Shown in pieces: positions 31,325-40,609 of a DNA stretch of 64,000 nucleotides (positions within the stretch are counted from its first letter, which is position 1; every line of letters starts with the position of its first letter). The stretch lies in the NCBI RefSeq assembly GCF_003693445.1, contig NZ_RFAR01000003.1, positions 54,457-118,456 of the forward strand, given 5' to 3'. Source of the stretch: Aquitalea palustris (GTDB taxonomy: Bacteria; Pseudomonadota; Gammaproteobacteria; Burkholderiales; Chromobacteriaceae). The notes under the pieces were generated by a model, which was not told the origin of the DNA, did no database searches, and saw only the letters and a program-made list of their open reading frames with translations. Made by a program: the position numbers and the translations under genes.

Positions 31325-33292
31325 TCAGGCAGCGTCGAAATCCACCAGCTCATCGCCATCACACACCTGCTCGCCAGCGGCAAAGTAAAAGCCGCGCAGC
31401 ACGCCGTCGGCAGGGGCGTGAATGGTGTGTTCCATCTTCATGGCCTCCAGAATCAGCAAGGGCTCGCCTTGACGGACAGTCTGGCCGGCCTTGGCCAGCA
31501 GGGTGACCACCCGGCCTGGCATCGGGGCTTTCAGATGGGTCACACCGTGGACTGTGTCTTCTGTTACGGCATAGGGGTCGACCCACTCCAGTTGCAGGCG
31601 TTCACCTTGTACGAACAACAGCCGTTGCAGATCCAGCCGTACCACGCTGGCGCAAAGCACCAGGCCATCCAGTGTCGCCTGCAATTGGCGGCCGTGCAGA
31701 CGGGCTTGAACCTCGACTTGCTGCCCCGCCACCGTAACGACAAAACCCTGTTCAAGATAACGCAGCCCCACGCTATGTAGCTGCTCGCCCTGGCGAAACT
31801 GCACGCTCTGTTCCAGTACGCCGTTCAGCCGCCAGCCGGCAGGCGCCGGGTAGGGCGCGGCGGTGTGCAGGGCCTCGGCCACGGCCAGCAAGGCCAGTTG
31901 CTGCGCTGTTGGCGCCGCTGGTGCGGGCAACAGCACATCCTGATGGCGGGCAATCAGCCCGGTATCGACCTGGCCACTGGCAAAGCTGTCATGCTGCACG
32001 ATGCGCCGCAGAAAGGCGATATTGCTGCTGACGCCGGCAATCTGGTACTGCGCCAGTGCCGTATCCAGCTGTTGCAGGGCCGCGTCCCGGTTTTCTCCCC
32101 ACACGATCAGCTTGGCAATCATCGGGTCGTAGAAGGGGCTGATGCTGTCTCCCTGAACCACGCCGGTATCGATGCGGACCTGGGCACTTTCTTGCGGCGT
32201 TTGCAGGTGAATCAGCTGACCGGTGGCCGGCAGGAAGCCCTTGTCCGGGTCTTCCGCATAAATGCGTGCCTCGATTGCGTGGCCATGAATCTTCAGTTCT
32301 TCCTGTCGCAGCGGCAGTGGCTGACCGGCAGCGACGTGCAACTGCCAGGCCACCAGATCCTGCCGGGTGATCATTTCTGTCACCGGGTGTTCTACCTGCA
32401 GGCGGGTATTCATTTCCATGAAATAGAAGGCCCCCGGCTGGCCATTGGCCTGCACGTCGACAATGAATTCCACCGTACCGGCACCGATGTAGCCGACGGC
32501 ACGGGCGGCGGCGCAGGCGGCTTCGCCCATGGCCTGGCGCATGACGGCGGGCAGGTGTGGGGCGGGAGCTTCTTCCAGCACTTTCTGGTGGCGGCGTTGC
32601 ACCGAGCAGTCGCGCTCGAACAGGTAGACGCACTGGCCATGGCTGTCGGCAAATACCTGGATTTCCACATGGCGTGGTCGGGTCAGGTATTTTTCCACCA
32701 GCACCTTGTCATCACCAAAGCTGGCGCTGGCCTCGCGCTGGCAGGAAGCCAGTGCGGCAGCGAAATCTTCGCTGCGCTCGACTATGCGCATGCCCTTGCC
32801 ACCACCGCCGGCGCTGGCCTTGATCAAGACCGGATAGCCGATGTGGTCGGCCTGTTGCTGCAGGAATTCTGCTTGCTGCTCGGCACCGTGGTAGCCGGGT
32901 ACCAGTGGCACACTGGCTTTTTCCATCAGGGTTTTGGCGGCCGACTTGCTACCCATGGCGGCGATGGCACGGGCTGGTGGGCCGATGAAGGCGATGCCGG
33001 CAGCCGTGCAGGCGGCGGCAAAATCGGCATTTTCCGACAGGAAGCCATAGCCAGGATGGATGGCCTCGGCACCGCTGGCGCGGGCGATGTCCAGGATGGT
33101 GTCGGCTTTGAGATAGGACTCGGCAGCGGGTGCCGGGCCGAGTCGCCAGGCTTCATCCGCCAGTTTGACAAAGCGGGCGTCGGCATCGGCATCGGAATAC
33201 ACCGCCACGGTGGCTATGCCCAGCTGACGGGCGGTCTTGATCACCCGGCAGGCTATTTCGCCGCGGTTGGCGATGAGGATTTTCTTAAACAT
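31325..33292 (-). CDS. liuD: 3-Methylcrotonyl-CoA carboxylase, biotin-containing alpha subunit
   Basis: 655 residues. Biotin carboxylase domain (1-445) with MFKKILIANRGEIACRVI, the ATP-grasp loop KASAGGGGKGMRIV near residue 160 and FMEMNTRLQVEHPVTEMI near residue 290. A C-terminal biotinyl domain carries the lysine in ILEAMKMEHTIHAP near residue 615. It carboxylates 3-methylcrotonyl-CoA with LiuB. A propionyl- or geranyl-CoA carboxylase is possible on motifs alone, but the gene order with liuA, liuC and liuE favours leucine degradation. The start has GGGAGA upstream. The preceding 121 bp contain a copy of its own first ten codons. Confidence 0.95.
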   Translation of the reverse strand: MFKKILIANRGEIACRVIKTARQLGIATVAVYSDADADARFVKLADEAWRLGPAPAAESYLKADTILDIARASGAEAIHPGYGFLSENADFAAACTAAGIAFIGPPARAIAAMGSKSAAKTLMEKASVPLVPGYHGAEQQAEFLQQQADHIGYPVLIKASAGGGGKGMRIVERSEDFAAALASCQREASASFGDDKVLVEKYLTRPRHVEIQVFADSHGQCVYLFERDCSVQRRHQKVLEEAPAPHLPAVMRQAMGEAACAAARAVGYIGAGTVEFIVDVQANGQPGAFYFMEMNTRLQVEHPVTEMITRQDLVAWQLHVAAGQPLPLRQEELKIHGHAIEARIYAEDPDKGFLPATGQLIHLQTPQESAQVRIDTGVVQGDSISPFYDPMIAKLIVWGENRDAALQQLDTALAQYQIAGVSSNIAFLRRIVQHDSFASGQVDTGLIARHQDVLLPAPAAPTAQQLALLAVAEALHTAAPYPAPAGWRLNGVLEQSVQFRQGEQLHSVGLRYLEQGFVVTVAGQQVEVQARLHGRQLQATLDGLVLCASVVRLDLQRLLFVQGERLQLEWVDPYAVTEDTVHGVTHLKAPMPGRVVTLLAKAGQTVRQGEPLLILEAMKMEHTIHAPADGVLRGFYFAAGEQVCDGDELVDFDAA

Positions 33293-33416
33293 GGCAGTCT
33301 CCCGCGGCGAAATCGCCACGGCGCAGGCGCGCCGTCAGGTGATGTTGCTGCGCAGCTGCGCAGCCTTGCGGCTGCTGGTCACTGCGGTTGGCGATGAGGA
33401 TTTTCTTGAACATGGC
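33263..33416. repeat. Direct repeat of the liuD 5' end (two 33-bp copies)
   Basis: The copies occupy 33263-33295 and 33384-33416, 121 bp apart, and match at 32 of 33 positions. Each covers the first ten codons of liuD plus three upstream bases. The sequence between them resembles neither liuC nor liuD in frame. Confidence 0.85.
33285..33413 (-). pseudogene. Duplicated liuD start forming a 42-codon ORF
   Basis: A second copy of the liuD start, MFKKILIANR, begins at 33413, ten bases after the liuC stop, with AAGGA at the proper distance. After ten codons it leaves the liuD frame sequence and reads SDQQPQGCAAAQQHHLTARL and a further 12 residues, stopping at TAA (33285-33287) inside the true liuD start. 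The 33-bp copies at 33263-33295 and 33384-33416 differ at one base. It looks like a relic of a local duplication that displaced the gene by 121 bp, and it may now act as a short upstream ORF coupled to liuD. Whether it is translated is unknown. Confidence 0.6.
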
Positions 33417-33423
33417 TGCGTCC

Positions 33424-34218
33424 TTATTGTTCTTGTTGCCAGGCGGGCGGGCGTTTGTCGAAGAAGGCGGCCAGCCCTTCGCGGGCTTCCCGGCTCACGC
33501 GAATGCTTGCAATGCGCCCGGCCGTGTCGCTTAGCAGATCATCATCCCAGGGCGAGGCCTCGTGTAGCACCGACAGCAAATCCTTGGCGGCAGACAGGGC
33601 TTGCGGCGCACCCTGGGCCAGTTCGGCGGCTATGCCGGCAATACGCTCGTCCAGTGCTTCGGCGGCTACCACCTCGTGTACCAGGCCAATGCGGGCGGCG
33701 GTGGCGGCGTCAATGCGCTCGGCCGACAGGAAATAGCGTCGCGCCTGGCGCCAGCCGATGGCATCGGCCACATAGGGGCCAATGGTGGCGGGAATCAGCC
33801 CCAGCCGTACTTCGGTCAGGGCGAAACGGGCGTGTTCGGTGGCGATGGCGATGTCGCACACGGCGGTCAGTCCGGTGCCGCCGGCCATGGCTGCACCATG
33901 GATGCGGCCAATCACCGGTTTTTTGCTGCGGTAGATGGTCTTGAGCATGGCGGCCAGGTGGTGGGCGTCGGCCAGGTTTTCCGCTTCGCTATAGCCGGCA
34001 GCGCGGCGCATCCAGTCCAGATCGGCACCGGCAGAAAAGCTCTTGCCGCGCCCGGCCAGCACGATGACCCTGACGCTGTCGTCCAGTTGCAGCGCCTTGA
34101 AGGCGGCAGTCAACTCGGCGATCAGCGTTTCGTTCATGGCATTGTGCAGCTCGGGACGGTTCATCCATACCGTGGCGACCTTGCCCTGTTGTTCGATTTG
34201 CAGCGTGTCGTAGTGCAT
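33424..34218 (-). CDS. liuC: Methylglutaconyl-CoA hydratase (enoyl-CoA hydratase family)
   Basis: 264 residues, crotonase fold. The oxyanion-hole segments are GRGKSFSAGADLDWMRRAA near residue 56 and IHGAAMAGGTGLTAVCDIAI near residue 105. EVRLGLIPATIGPYV near residue 137 is typical of hydratases acting on 3-methylglutaconyl-CoA. It hydrates that compound to HMG-CoA, the step between LiuBD and LiuE. AAGGAG lies upstream of the start. It follows liuB by 12 bp. General enoyl-CoA hydratase is the alternative, but context decides. Confidence 0.93.
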   Translation of the reverse strand: MHYDTLQIEQQGKVATVWMNRPELHNAMNETLIAELTAAFKALQLDDSVRVIVLAGRGKSFSAGADLDWMRRAAGYSEAENLADAHHLAAMLKTIYRSKKPVIGRIHGAAMAGGTGLTAVCDIAIATEHARFALTEVRLGLIPATIGPYVADAIGWRQARRYFLSAERIDAATAARIGLVHEVVAAEALDERIAGIAAELAQGAPQALSAAKDLLSVLHEASPWDDDLLSDTAGRIASIRVSREAREGLAAFFDKRPPAWQQEQ

Positions 34219-34230
34219 GGTGGCGGCTCC

Positions 34231-35829
34231 TTACATGCGGAACACGCCAAAGCGTGTCTTGTCGATGGGGGCGGACAGGGCCGCTTCCAGCGCCAGGCTC
34301 AGCACATCGCGGGTCTGGGCCGGGTCGATCACGCCGTCATCCCATAGTCGGGCACTGGCGTAATAAGGGTGGCCCTGGCGTTCGTATTGTTCGCGCACCG
34401 GGGCTTTCAGCGCTTCTTCCTGCTCGGCGCTAAAGGCCTCGCCCAGTTGTTCTTTCTTGACCTGGGCCAGTACCCCGGCAGCCTGTTCGCCACCCATCAC
34501 CGAGATACGGCTGTTCGGCCACATCCACAGCATGCGCGGGCTGTAGGCGCGGCCACACATGCCGTAGTTGCCTGCCCCAAAGCTGCCGCCAATCAGCACG
34601 GTGAATTTGGGTACGCTGGCGCAGGCCACGGCGGTGACCAGCTTGGCGCCATCCTTGGCAATGCCGCCGTTTTCATATTTCTTGCCCACCATGAAGCCGG
34701 TGATGTTTTGCAGGAAGATCAGCGGAATGCCGCGCTGGCAGCACAGTTCGACAAAGTGCGCACCCTTGAGGGCCGATTCGGAAAACAGGATGCCGTTGTT
34801 GGCGATGATGCCGACGCGCCAGCCATTGAGCCGGGCAAAGCCGGTGACCAGTGTGCTGCCGTAGTTCTGCTTGAATTCGTCGAAGTCGGAATCGTCCACC
34901 AGCCGGGCGATGATTTCGCGCACATCAAACGGCTTTTTCGGGTCGGCCGGAATCACACCATAGATTTCCTCGGCGGCATGGCGCGGTGGTTTTGCTTCGA
35001 CGCGGTCCAGCACACCCTGTTTGTGCCAGTTGAGGTCGGCCACGATGCGGCGGGCAATGCCCAGCGCGTGGGCATCGTTCTGCGCCAGGTGGTCGGCCAC
35101 GCCGGAGATGCGGGTGTGCACATCGCCGCCGCCCAGTTCTTCTGCCGTCACGACTTCACCGGTGGCGGCCTTCACCAGCGGCGGGCCGCCCAGGAAGATG
35201 GTGCCTTGCTCTTTGACGATGATGGTTTCATCCGACATGGCCGGTACATAAGCGCCGCCAGCGGTGCAACTGCCCAGCACCACGGCGATTTGCGGAATGC
35301 CGGCGGCGGATAATTGGGCCTGGTTGTAGAAGATGCGGCCAAAGTGTTCCTTGTCGGGAAACACTTCGTCCTGCAAGGGCAGGAAGGCACCGCCGGAATC
35401 CACCAGATAGACGCAGGGCAGGCGGTTTTCCCTGGCGATCTCCTGGGCGCGCAGGTGCTTTTTCACCGTCATCGGGTAGTAAGTCCCGCCCTTGACCGTG
35501 GCATCGTTGGCGATGATCAGGCAGTCCACGCCGGCAATGCGGCCGATGCCGCTGATCAGGCTGGCTCCTGGGGCATCATCGTTATACATGCCGTGGGCGG
35601 CCAGCTGGGACAGCTCCAGAAAGGGCGCGCCCGGGTCCAGCAGCAGGTTGATGCGCTCACGCGGCAGCAGCTTGCCACGGGCCACATGCTTGGCGCGCGG
35701 GCCTTCGCCGCCGCCCAGTGCCGCCGTGGCGACCTTCTGTTTCAAGTCATCCACCAGCGCACGCATTTTGTCGGCATTGGCCTGGAAGTCTGGCGCGCGC
35801 GGGGAGAGTTTGGATTCGATGATTGGCAT
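34231..35829 (-). CDS. liuB: 3-Methylcrotonyl-CoA carboxylase, carboxyltransferase beta subunit
   Basis: 532 residues, acyl-CoA carboxylase beta fold in two halves. Visible stretches are [18 protein letters not shown] near residue 50, [18 protein letters not shown] near residue 142, [16 protein letters not shown] near residue 185 and a [17 protein letters not shown] loop near residue 420. It transfers the carboxyl group from biotin on LiuD to 3-methylcrotonyl-CoA. No Shine-Dalgarno is evident before the ATG; the leader is instead filled with GGGAGT heptamers and inverted repeats that could fold over the start. It lies 146 bp after liuA and 12 bp before liuC. Confidence 0.95.
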   Translation of the reverse strand: MPIIESKLSPRAPDFQANADKMRALVDDLKQKVATAALGGGEGPRAKHVARGKLLPRERINLLLDPGAPFLELSQLAAHGMYNDDAPGASLISGIGRIAGVDCLIIANDATVKGGTYYPMTVKKHLRAQEIARENRLPCVYLVDSGGAFLPLQDEVFPDKEHFGRIFYNQAQLSAAGIPQIAVVLGSCTAGGAYVPAMSDETIIVKEQGTIFLGGPPLVKAATGEVVTAEELGGGDVHTRISGVADHLAQNDAHALGIARRIVADLNWHKQGVLDRVEAKPPRHAAEEIYGVIPADPKKPFDVREIIARLVDDSDFDEFKQNYGSTLVTGFARLNGWRVGIIANNGILFSESALKGAHFVELCCQRGIPLIFLQNITGFMVGKKYENGGIAKDGAKLVTAVACASVPKFTVLIGGSFGAGNYGMCGRAYSPRMLWMWPNSRISVMGGEQAAGVLAQVKKEQLGEAFSAEQEEALKAPVREQYERQGHPYYASARLWDDGVIDPAQTRDVLSLALEAALSAPIDKTRFGVFRM

Positions 35830-35836
35830 GATTTTA

Positions 35837-35976
35837 GGGAGTGGGGAGTAGGGAGTAGCAGGTGACGGGTGGGGAACTCCCCACTCCCGACTCTCTACTC
35901 CTGGTGTTAGTGGTCAGTAGGGTGTGGGCGAGTGAACGGTTTTACTCCCGACTCCCCACTCTCTACTCCCGGTGTT
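35837..35976. repeat. Heptamer repeat cluster between liuA and liuB
   Basis: On the plus strand, two 33-bp blocks at 35876-35908 and 35944-35976 each consist of four heptamers of the form ACTCCCN, ACTCYCN followed by GTGTT. The first two heptamers are swapped between blocks. A third block at 35836-35858 carries the same heptamers inverted (AGGGAGT, GGGGAGT, AGGGAGT). The 13-bp arms at 35837-35849 and 35876-35888 are exactly complementary, so a stable hairpin can form in the liuA-liuB message. The layout resembles short tandemly repeated heptamers described in other bacteria. Confidence 0.85.
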
Positions 35977-37145
35977 CAGCGTGTTTCAGCCATCAGTTCG
36001 CGACCAATCAGCCAGCGGCGGATTTCGCTGGTGCCCGCGCCGATTTCATACAGCTTGGCATCGCGCAGCAGGCGGCCGGTAGCATACTCATTGATATAGC
36101 CGTTGCCGCCCAGGCACTGGATGGCGTCCAGTGCCATCTGGGTAGCGTTTTCGGCGGCATACAGGATGGCTCCGGCGGCATCCTTGCGCGTCTGGCGGCC
36201 ACTCTCGCCACGATCCAGCGCCTGGCCGACGGCATAGACATAGGCGCGGCTGGCGGATAGCTTGACGTACATGTCGGCCAGCTTGCCCTGCATCAGCTGG
36301 AAGTCGCCGATAGCCTGGCCAAACTGCTTACGGTCGTTCAGATAGGGGACGACGATATCCATGCAGGCCTGCATGATGCCCAGCGGGCCAGCCGCCAGTA
36401 CGGCGCGTTCGTAGTCCAGCCCGCTCATCAGCACCTTCACGCCATTGCCTTCGCCACCCAGCACGTTTTCGGCCGGGATTTCACAGTTGTCGAAGAACAG
36501 CGGGTAGGTGTTGGAGCCGCGCATGCCCAGCTTGTCCAGCTTGCTGCCGTGGCTGAAACCGGCAAAGCCTTTTTCCACGATAAAAGCCGTGATGCCCTTG
36601 GCGCCGGCATTGATGTCGGTTTTGGCGTATACCACCAGCGTGTCGGCATCGCCGCCATTGGTAATCCACATCTTGCTGCCGTTCAGCACATAGCAGTCAC
36701 CTTTTTTGTCGGCGCGCAGCTTCATGCTGACCACATCGGAACCGGCATTGGGCTCGGACATGGCCAGCGCGCCCACGTGCTCGCCGGAGATCAGCTTGGG
36801 CAGGTAGCGGGCTTTTTGTTCGGCATTACCGTTTTTCTGGATCTGGTTCACGCACAGATTGGAGTGCGCACCGTAGGACAGCGCCACCGAGGCCGACGCC
36901 CGGCTGAGTTCTTCCATCACCATCATGTGGGCCAGATAGCCCATATTGGCACCGCCGTATTCCTCTTCGGCAGTGATGCCCAGCAAGCCCATCTCGCCAA
37001 ATTTGCGCCACAGATCGGCCGGGAACAGATTGTCCTGATCGATTTGCGCGGCACGCGGGGCGATTTCGGCGTCGGCAAAATCCTTCACGCTCTGGCGCAA
37101 CATGTCGTAGGTGTCGCCGTGGTCAAAACGCAGGCTGCTGTACAT
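35976..37145 (-). CDS. liuA: Isovaleryl-CoA dehydrogenase
   Basis: 389 residues, the usual acyl-CoA dehydrogenase length. Motifs are [18 protein letters not shown] near residue 130 (FAD and substrate contacts), [10 protein letters not shown] near residue 158, [19 protein letters not shown] near residue 245 with the glutamate position typical of isovaleryl-CoA enzymes, and [20 protein letters not shown] near residue 345. It oxidises isovaleryl-CoA to 3-methylcrotonyl-CoA. It is the first gene of the liuABCDE-aacS run and lies directly downstream of a LiuR-type operator and promoter. Confidence 0.95.
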   Translation of the reverse strand: MYSSLRFDHGDTYDMLRQSVKDFADAEIAPRAAQIDQDNLFPADLWRKFGEMGLLGITAEEEYGGANMGYLAHMMVMEELSRASASVALSYGAHSNLCVNQIQKNGNAEQKARYLPKLISGEHVGALAMSEPNAGSDVVSMKLRADKKGDCYVLNGSKMWITNGGDADTLVVYAKTDINAGAKGITAFIVEKGFAGFSHGSKLDKLGMRGSNTYPLFFDNCEIPAENVLGGEGNGVKVLMSGLDYERAVLAAGPLGIMQACMDIVVPYLNDRKQFGQAIGDFQLMQGKLADMYVKLSASRAYVYAVGQALDRGESGRQTRKDAAGAILYAAENATQMALDAIQCLGGNGYINEYATGRLLRDAKLYEIGAGTSEIRRWLIGRELMAETR

Positions 37146-37226
37146 GGTGTTTCTCCTCGGGTGCCGGTCTTGGCGGCAAGGCCTGACAGGCTATTGTGAA
37201 GGTGATGTTAATGATTTGAATATTGA

Positions 37227-37248
37227 ATTACGCTTACGTTAACGTCAA
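37227..37248 (-). promoter_or_regulatory. LiuR-type operator/promoter of liuA
   Basis: Plus-strand sequence ATTACGCTTACGTTAACG then TCAA. On the minus strand TTGACG (-35) is followed by a long 19-20 bp spacer holding the dyad and then TATTCA/ATATTC, the stretched spacing typical of MerR-activated promoters. It matches a second site at 37758 at all but a few positions. Located about 80-100 bp upstream of liuA. Confidence 0.75.
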
Positions 37249-37285
37249 TACGAGGTGGTAAAAAAACCTGCCACAGGGCAGGTGT

Positions 37286-37690
37286 TCAGGCCGGGGTATC
37301 GGACTTGGTGGTCATCTGGTCGATCACGCCACGGCAGTGCTGCTCCAGAGCGTCTATTTCCGCCAAGACCACATCGATATCGCGGCGTTGCTCTTCCAGC
37401 TGCTCGCGCCGGGCCACCAGCAAATGCAGCAGCTTCAGCGACTGGCTGGCTTCGTCGCGCGCCAGATCGTATAGGTCGATGATTTCGCGAATTTCCGACA
37501 GCGACAGGCCAATGCGCTTGCCGCGCAGGATCAGCCGCAGGCGGGCACGGTCGCGGCGGGTGAACACGCGCTGGCGGCCATCACGCTTGGGTTCGATCAG
37601 GCCTTGTTCCTCGTAGAAGCGGATGGTACGCAGGGTGACATCAAAATCACGTGCCAGATCTGAAATGGTGAAGAGTTCTGCTTCTGTCAT
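37286..37690 (-). CDS. liuR: MerR-family regulator of leucine/isovalerate degradation
   Basis: 134 residues. N-terminal MerR helix-turn-helix: LFTISDLARDFDVTLRTIRF and YEEQGLIEPKRDGRQRVFTR (residues 5-45). A long coiled coil for dimerisation follows at about residues 80-120, with a short Asp/Thr-rich tail. No metal-binding cysteines, in keeping with a sensor of an organic ligand, probably a branched-chain acyl-CoA. The start MTEAELFTISDLA at 37690 was preferred to one 15 codons upstream. It sits between two near-identical operator-like sites, one ahead of liuA and one ahead of itself and the divergent acyl-CoA synthetase. Confidence 0.92.
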   Translation of the reverse strand: MTEAELFTISDLARDFDVTLRTIRFYEEQGLIEPKRDGRQRVFTRRDRARLRLILRGKRIGLSLSEIREIIDLYDLARDEASQSLKLLHLLVARREQLEEQRRDIDVVLAEIDALEQHCRGVIDQMTTKSDTPA

Positions 37691-37757
37691 GGTGTCTGCT
37701 TTCAGTATTTGTACGGATTGTAGCGTTTTTCCCACTGCTTCTCATCCTGAATGGCGC

Positions 37758-37779
37758 ATTACGTTTACGTAATCGTCAA
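37758..37779. promoter_or_regulatory. Second LiuR-type operator, between liuR and the acyl-CoA synthetase gene
   Basis: ATTACGTTTACGTAATCG then TCAA, aligned to the liuA site as ATTACGYTTACGTWAWCG. On the plus strand TTTACG (37764), a 20-bp spacer and TAATGC (37790) make a MerR-like promoter toward the acyl-CoA synthetase gene. On the minus strand TTGACG points toward liuR. So autoregulation and control of the divergent gene are both possible. Confidence 0.7.
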
Positions 37780-37882
37780 CTTGTGGGATTAATGCAAAAA
37801 AGACCTCTGCGCCAGGAGGCCACGCGGCCGAACAGGGAAGCGGCTCCACCGGACAAAAGACCACAACAAGGAGACAGTAGCA

Positions 37883-39571
37883 ATGAAGCACGCCAGCTAT
37901 GTGCACGGTGCCAGCCCGCAAGCGCTGATCGGGCAAACGATAGGCCAGTTGTTTGATGCGGCCTGCCAGCAATATGCCAGCCAGGAAGCACTGGTCGTGC
38001 GCCACCAGGGCATACGCTGGAACTATGCCGAATTGCGTCAGCAGGTGGATAGTCTGGCTTGCAGCCTGATTCGCCTTGGCCTTGCGCCGGGAGACCGCAT
38101 CGGCATCTGGTCGCAGAACAATGCCGAATGGGTGCTGACCCAGTTCGCCACGGCCAAGGCCGGGCTGGTGCTGGTGAATATCAATCCGGCCTATCGTCGT
38201 TCCGAACTGGAATATGCCATCAACAAGGTAGGCTGCCGGGCATTGATTGCCTCGCCCAGCTTCAAGAGCAGCAACTACATTGAAATGCTGCAGGATCTGC
38301 TGCCAGAACTGGCCGACTGCCAGCCCGGTCAGCTCAAGGCTGCGCGCATGCCACAGCTGGAGTGGGTCATCCGCATGGGGCAGCAGGCCACGCCCGGCAT
38401 GCTGGGATTTGCCGATTTGTTGGCCGCACCGACGCCGCAGGAGCTGGCTGCCTTGCAGCAGCTAGGCCAGACCCTGCAATTCGACGATGCCATCAATATC
38501 CAGTTTACCTCCGGCACCACCGGTAGCCCCAAGGGCGCCACGCTGTCGCATCACAACATCCTCAACAACGCCTATTTCACCGGCGAAGCCATGCGCTTTG
38601 GCGCGAACGACCGGCTGTGTATCCCGGTGCCGCTCTACCACTGTTTCGGCATGGTGCTGGGCACGCTCACCTGCCTGACGCACGGTGCCTGCATGGTATT
38701 TCCGGCAGAAAGTTTCGATGTGCTCAGCGTACTGCATACCGTACAGGAAGAGCGCTGTACCGCCCTGCATGGCGTGCCGACCATGTTTATCAGCCTGCTG
38801 GATCATCCGCAGTTTGCCGATTTCGACCTGTCCAGCCTGCGTACCGGGGTGATGGCCGGCAGTCCCTGTCCGATTGAGGTGATGAAGCGGGTGACCACGT
38901 TGATGCACATGTCGCAAGTCACCATTGGCTACGGCATGACCGAAACCAGCCCGCTCAGTTTCCAGAGCCGCGCCGACACACCGCTGGACAAGCGGGTGTC
39001 CACCGTGGGGCTGGTGCATCCGCATGTGGAGGTGAAAATCGTCGATAACGATGGCCGCATCGTGGCGCATGGCGAAACCGGCGAGCTGTTGACCCGTGGC
39101 TATTCGGTGATGCTGGGCTACTGGGACGATCCGCAGAAAACCGCCGACTCCATCGACCGTGCCGGCTGGATGCACAGCGGCGATCTGGCGGTGATGGACG
39201 GGCAGGGCTATGTCAACATCGTCGGCCGGGTGAAGGACATGGTGATACGTGGTGGCGAAAACATCTACCCGCGTGAAGTGGAAGAGTTTTTCTATAGCCA
39301 CCCGAAGATTCAGGAAGTGCAGGTGATCGGCGTGCCGGACGACCGCTTTGGCGAAGAACTATGCGCCTGGATCAAGCTGCGCGATGGAGAAACGGCTAGT
39401 GTGGACGATATGCGTGCCTTCTGTCAGGGGCAGATTGCCCATTACAAGATTCCGCGTTACATCGAGTTTGTCGACAGCTTTCCCATGACCATTACCGGCA
39501 AGATCCAGAAGTTTGTCATGCGCCAGCAGATGAAGGAAAAGCTGGGGCTGAGCGATGCCCGTACTGCCTGA
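37883..39571 (+). CDS. AMP-dependent acyl-CoA synthetase
   Basis: 562 residues. Adenylate-forming motifs are [20 protein letters not shown] near residue 208, GYGMTETSP near residue 350, [20 protein letters not shown] near residue 430 and [20 protein letters not shown]. The C-terminal lysine is in [16 protein letters not shown]. It resembles medium- or branched-chain fatty acyl-CoA ligases, and may activate isovalerate or related acids to feed LiuA. AAGGAGA lies upstream of the start. It is divergent from liuR across a LiuR-type site, which supports co-regulation. The exact acid is not deducible. Confidence 0.9.
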   Translation: MKHASYVHGASPQALIGQTIGQLFDAACQQYASQEALVVRHQGIRWNYAELRQQVDSLACSLIRLGLAPGDRIGIWSQNNAEWVLTQFATAKAGLVLVNINPAYRRSELEYAINKVGCRALIASPSFKSSNYIEMLQDLLPELADCQPGQLKAARMPQLEWVIRMGQQATPGMLGFADLLAAPTPQELAALQQLGQTLQFDDAINIQFTSGTTGSPKGATLSHHNILNNAYFTGEAMRFGANDRLCIPVPLYHCFGMVLGTLTCLTHGACMVFPAESFDVLSVLHTVQEERCTALHGVPTMFISLLDHPQFADFDLSSLRTGVMAGSPCPIEVMKRVTTLMHMSQVTIGYGMTETSPLSFQSRADTPLDKRVSTVGLVHPHVEVKIVDNDGRIVAHGETGELLTRGYSVMLGYWDDPQKTADSIDRAGWMHSGDLAVMDGQGYVNIVGRVKDMVIRGGENIYPREVEEFFYSHPKIQEVQVIGVPDDRFGEELCAWIKLRDGETASVDDMRAFCQGQIAHYKIPRYIEFVDSFPMTITGKIQKFVMRQQMKEKLGLSDARTA

Positions 39572-39600
39572 TGGGAGGTGGATCAAGCCTTGTGCGAAAT

Positions 39601-39626
39601 GGCCCCGACGTGCCGGGGCTTTTTTC
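39601..39626 (+). terminator. Terminator after the acyl-CoA synthetase gene
   Basis: Stem GCCCCG / CGGGGC with a 6-nt loop followed by seven T, 30 bp past the stop codon. Confidence 0.92.
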
Positions 39627-39668
39627 GATACAATGCGGCCAATTCATTCTGACCGCTAGGAGCGCACC

Positions 39669-40346
<678 letters not shown>

Positions 40347-40365
40347 GCCTGTTTGTTTCAAGTAC

Positions 40366-40398
40366 AAAACCCGCATCAGTGACTGATGCGGGTTTTTT
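40366..40398. terminator. Terminator after the YecA-family gene
   Basis: Stem ACCCGCATCAG / CTGATGCGGGT with a TGA loop, A run before and six T after. It is bidirectional and very stable. Confidence 0.93.
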
Positions 40399-40451
40399 GT
40401 CTTGATAACACCGCATGCAAAAAGCATGGCAGGTCGGAATGGTTTTGATTA

Positions 40452-40527
40452 GAATGAAAAACGAGAGTACGAGCTCTCTTTTTTTCATTCCTTTATTCAT
40501 AAGCCCGGCATGCCGGGCTTTTTTTTG
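40452..40527 (+). ncRNA. Candidate small RNA ending at a strong terminator
   Basis: Between the YecA terminator and the next gene there is a separate -10-like TAGAAT at 40450 (weak -35) followed by a hairpin, GAGAG / CTCTC, itself nested inside the longer arms GAATGAAAAA and TTTTTCATTC. After a short linker, a second hairpin AAGCCCGGC / GCCGGGCTT with eight T ends at 40527. A transcript from about 40460 would be about 65 nt with an intrinsic terminator, the layout of many regulatory RNAs. No known family is recognised, and the promoter is weak. Confidence 0.35.
40501..40527 (+). terminator. Strong intrinsic terminator, no ORF in front of it
   Basis: Perfect 9-bp palindromic stem AAGCCCGGC / GCCGGGCTT followed by a T run. 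The nearest plus-strand gene already ends at a terminator 100 bp earlier, so this one appears to serve a separate transcript. Confidence 0.88.
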
Positions 40528-40561
40528 TCTGGATTTTTCCTGGTCATGGTATCGGCAGCCA

Positions 40562-40587
40562 ATAAAAAAACGGCCCCGCAGGGCCGT
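40562..40587 (-). terminator. Terminator after the acyl-CoA dehydrogenase gene
   Basis: On the minus strand the stem CGGCCC / GGGCCG with a 4-nt loop is followed by seven T, 22 bp past the dehydrogenase stop. Confidence 0.9.
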
Positions 40588-40609
40588 ATCAGTGGAGTCG
40601 AACAAGCAA

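Noticed and set aside
35837..35976. CRISPR interpretation of the heptamer cluster
   Set aside because: Only two 33-bp blocks are present, the blocks are made of tandem 7-mers, and no cas gene is in the window.
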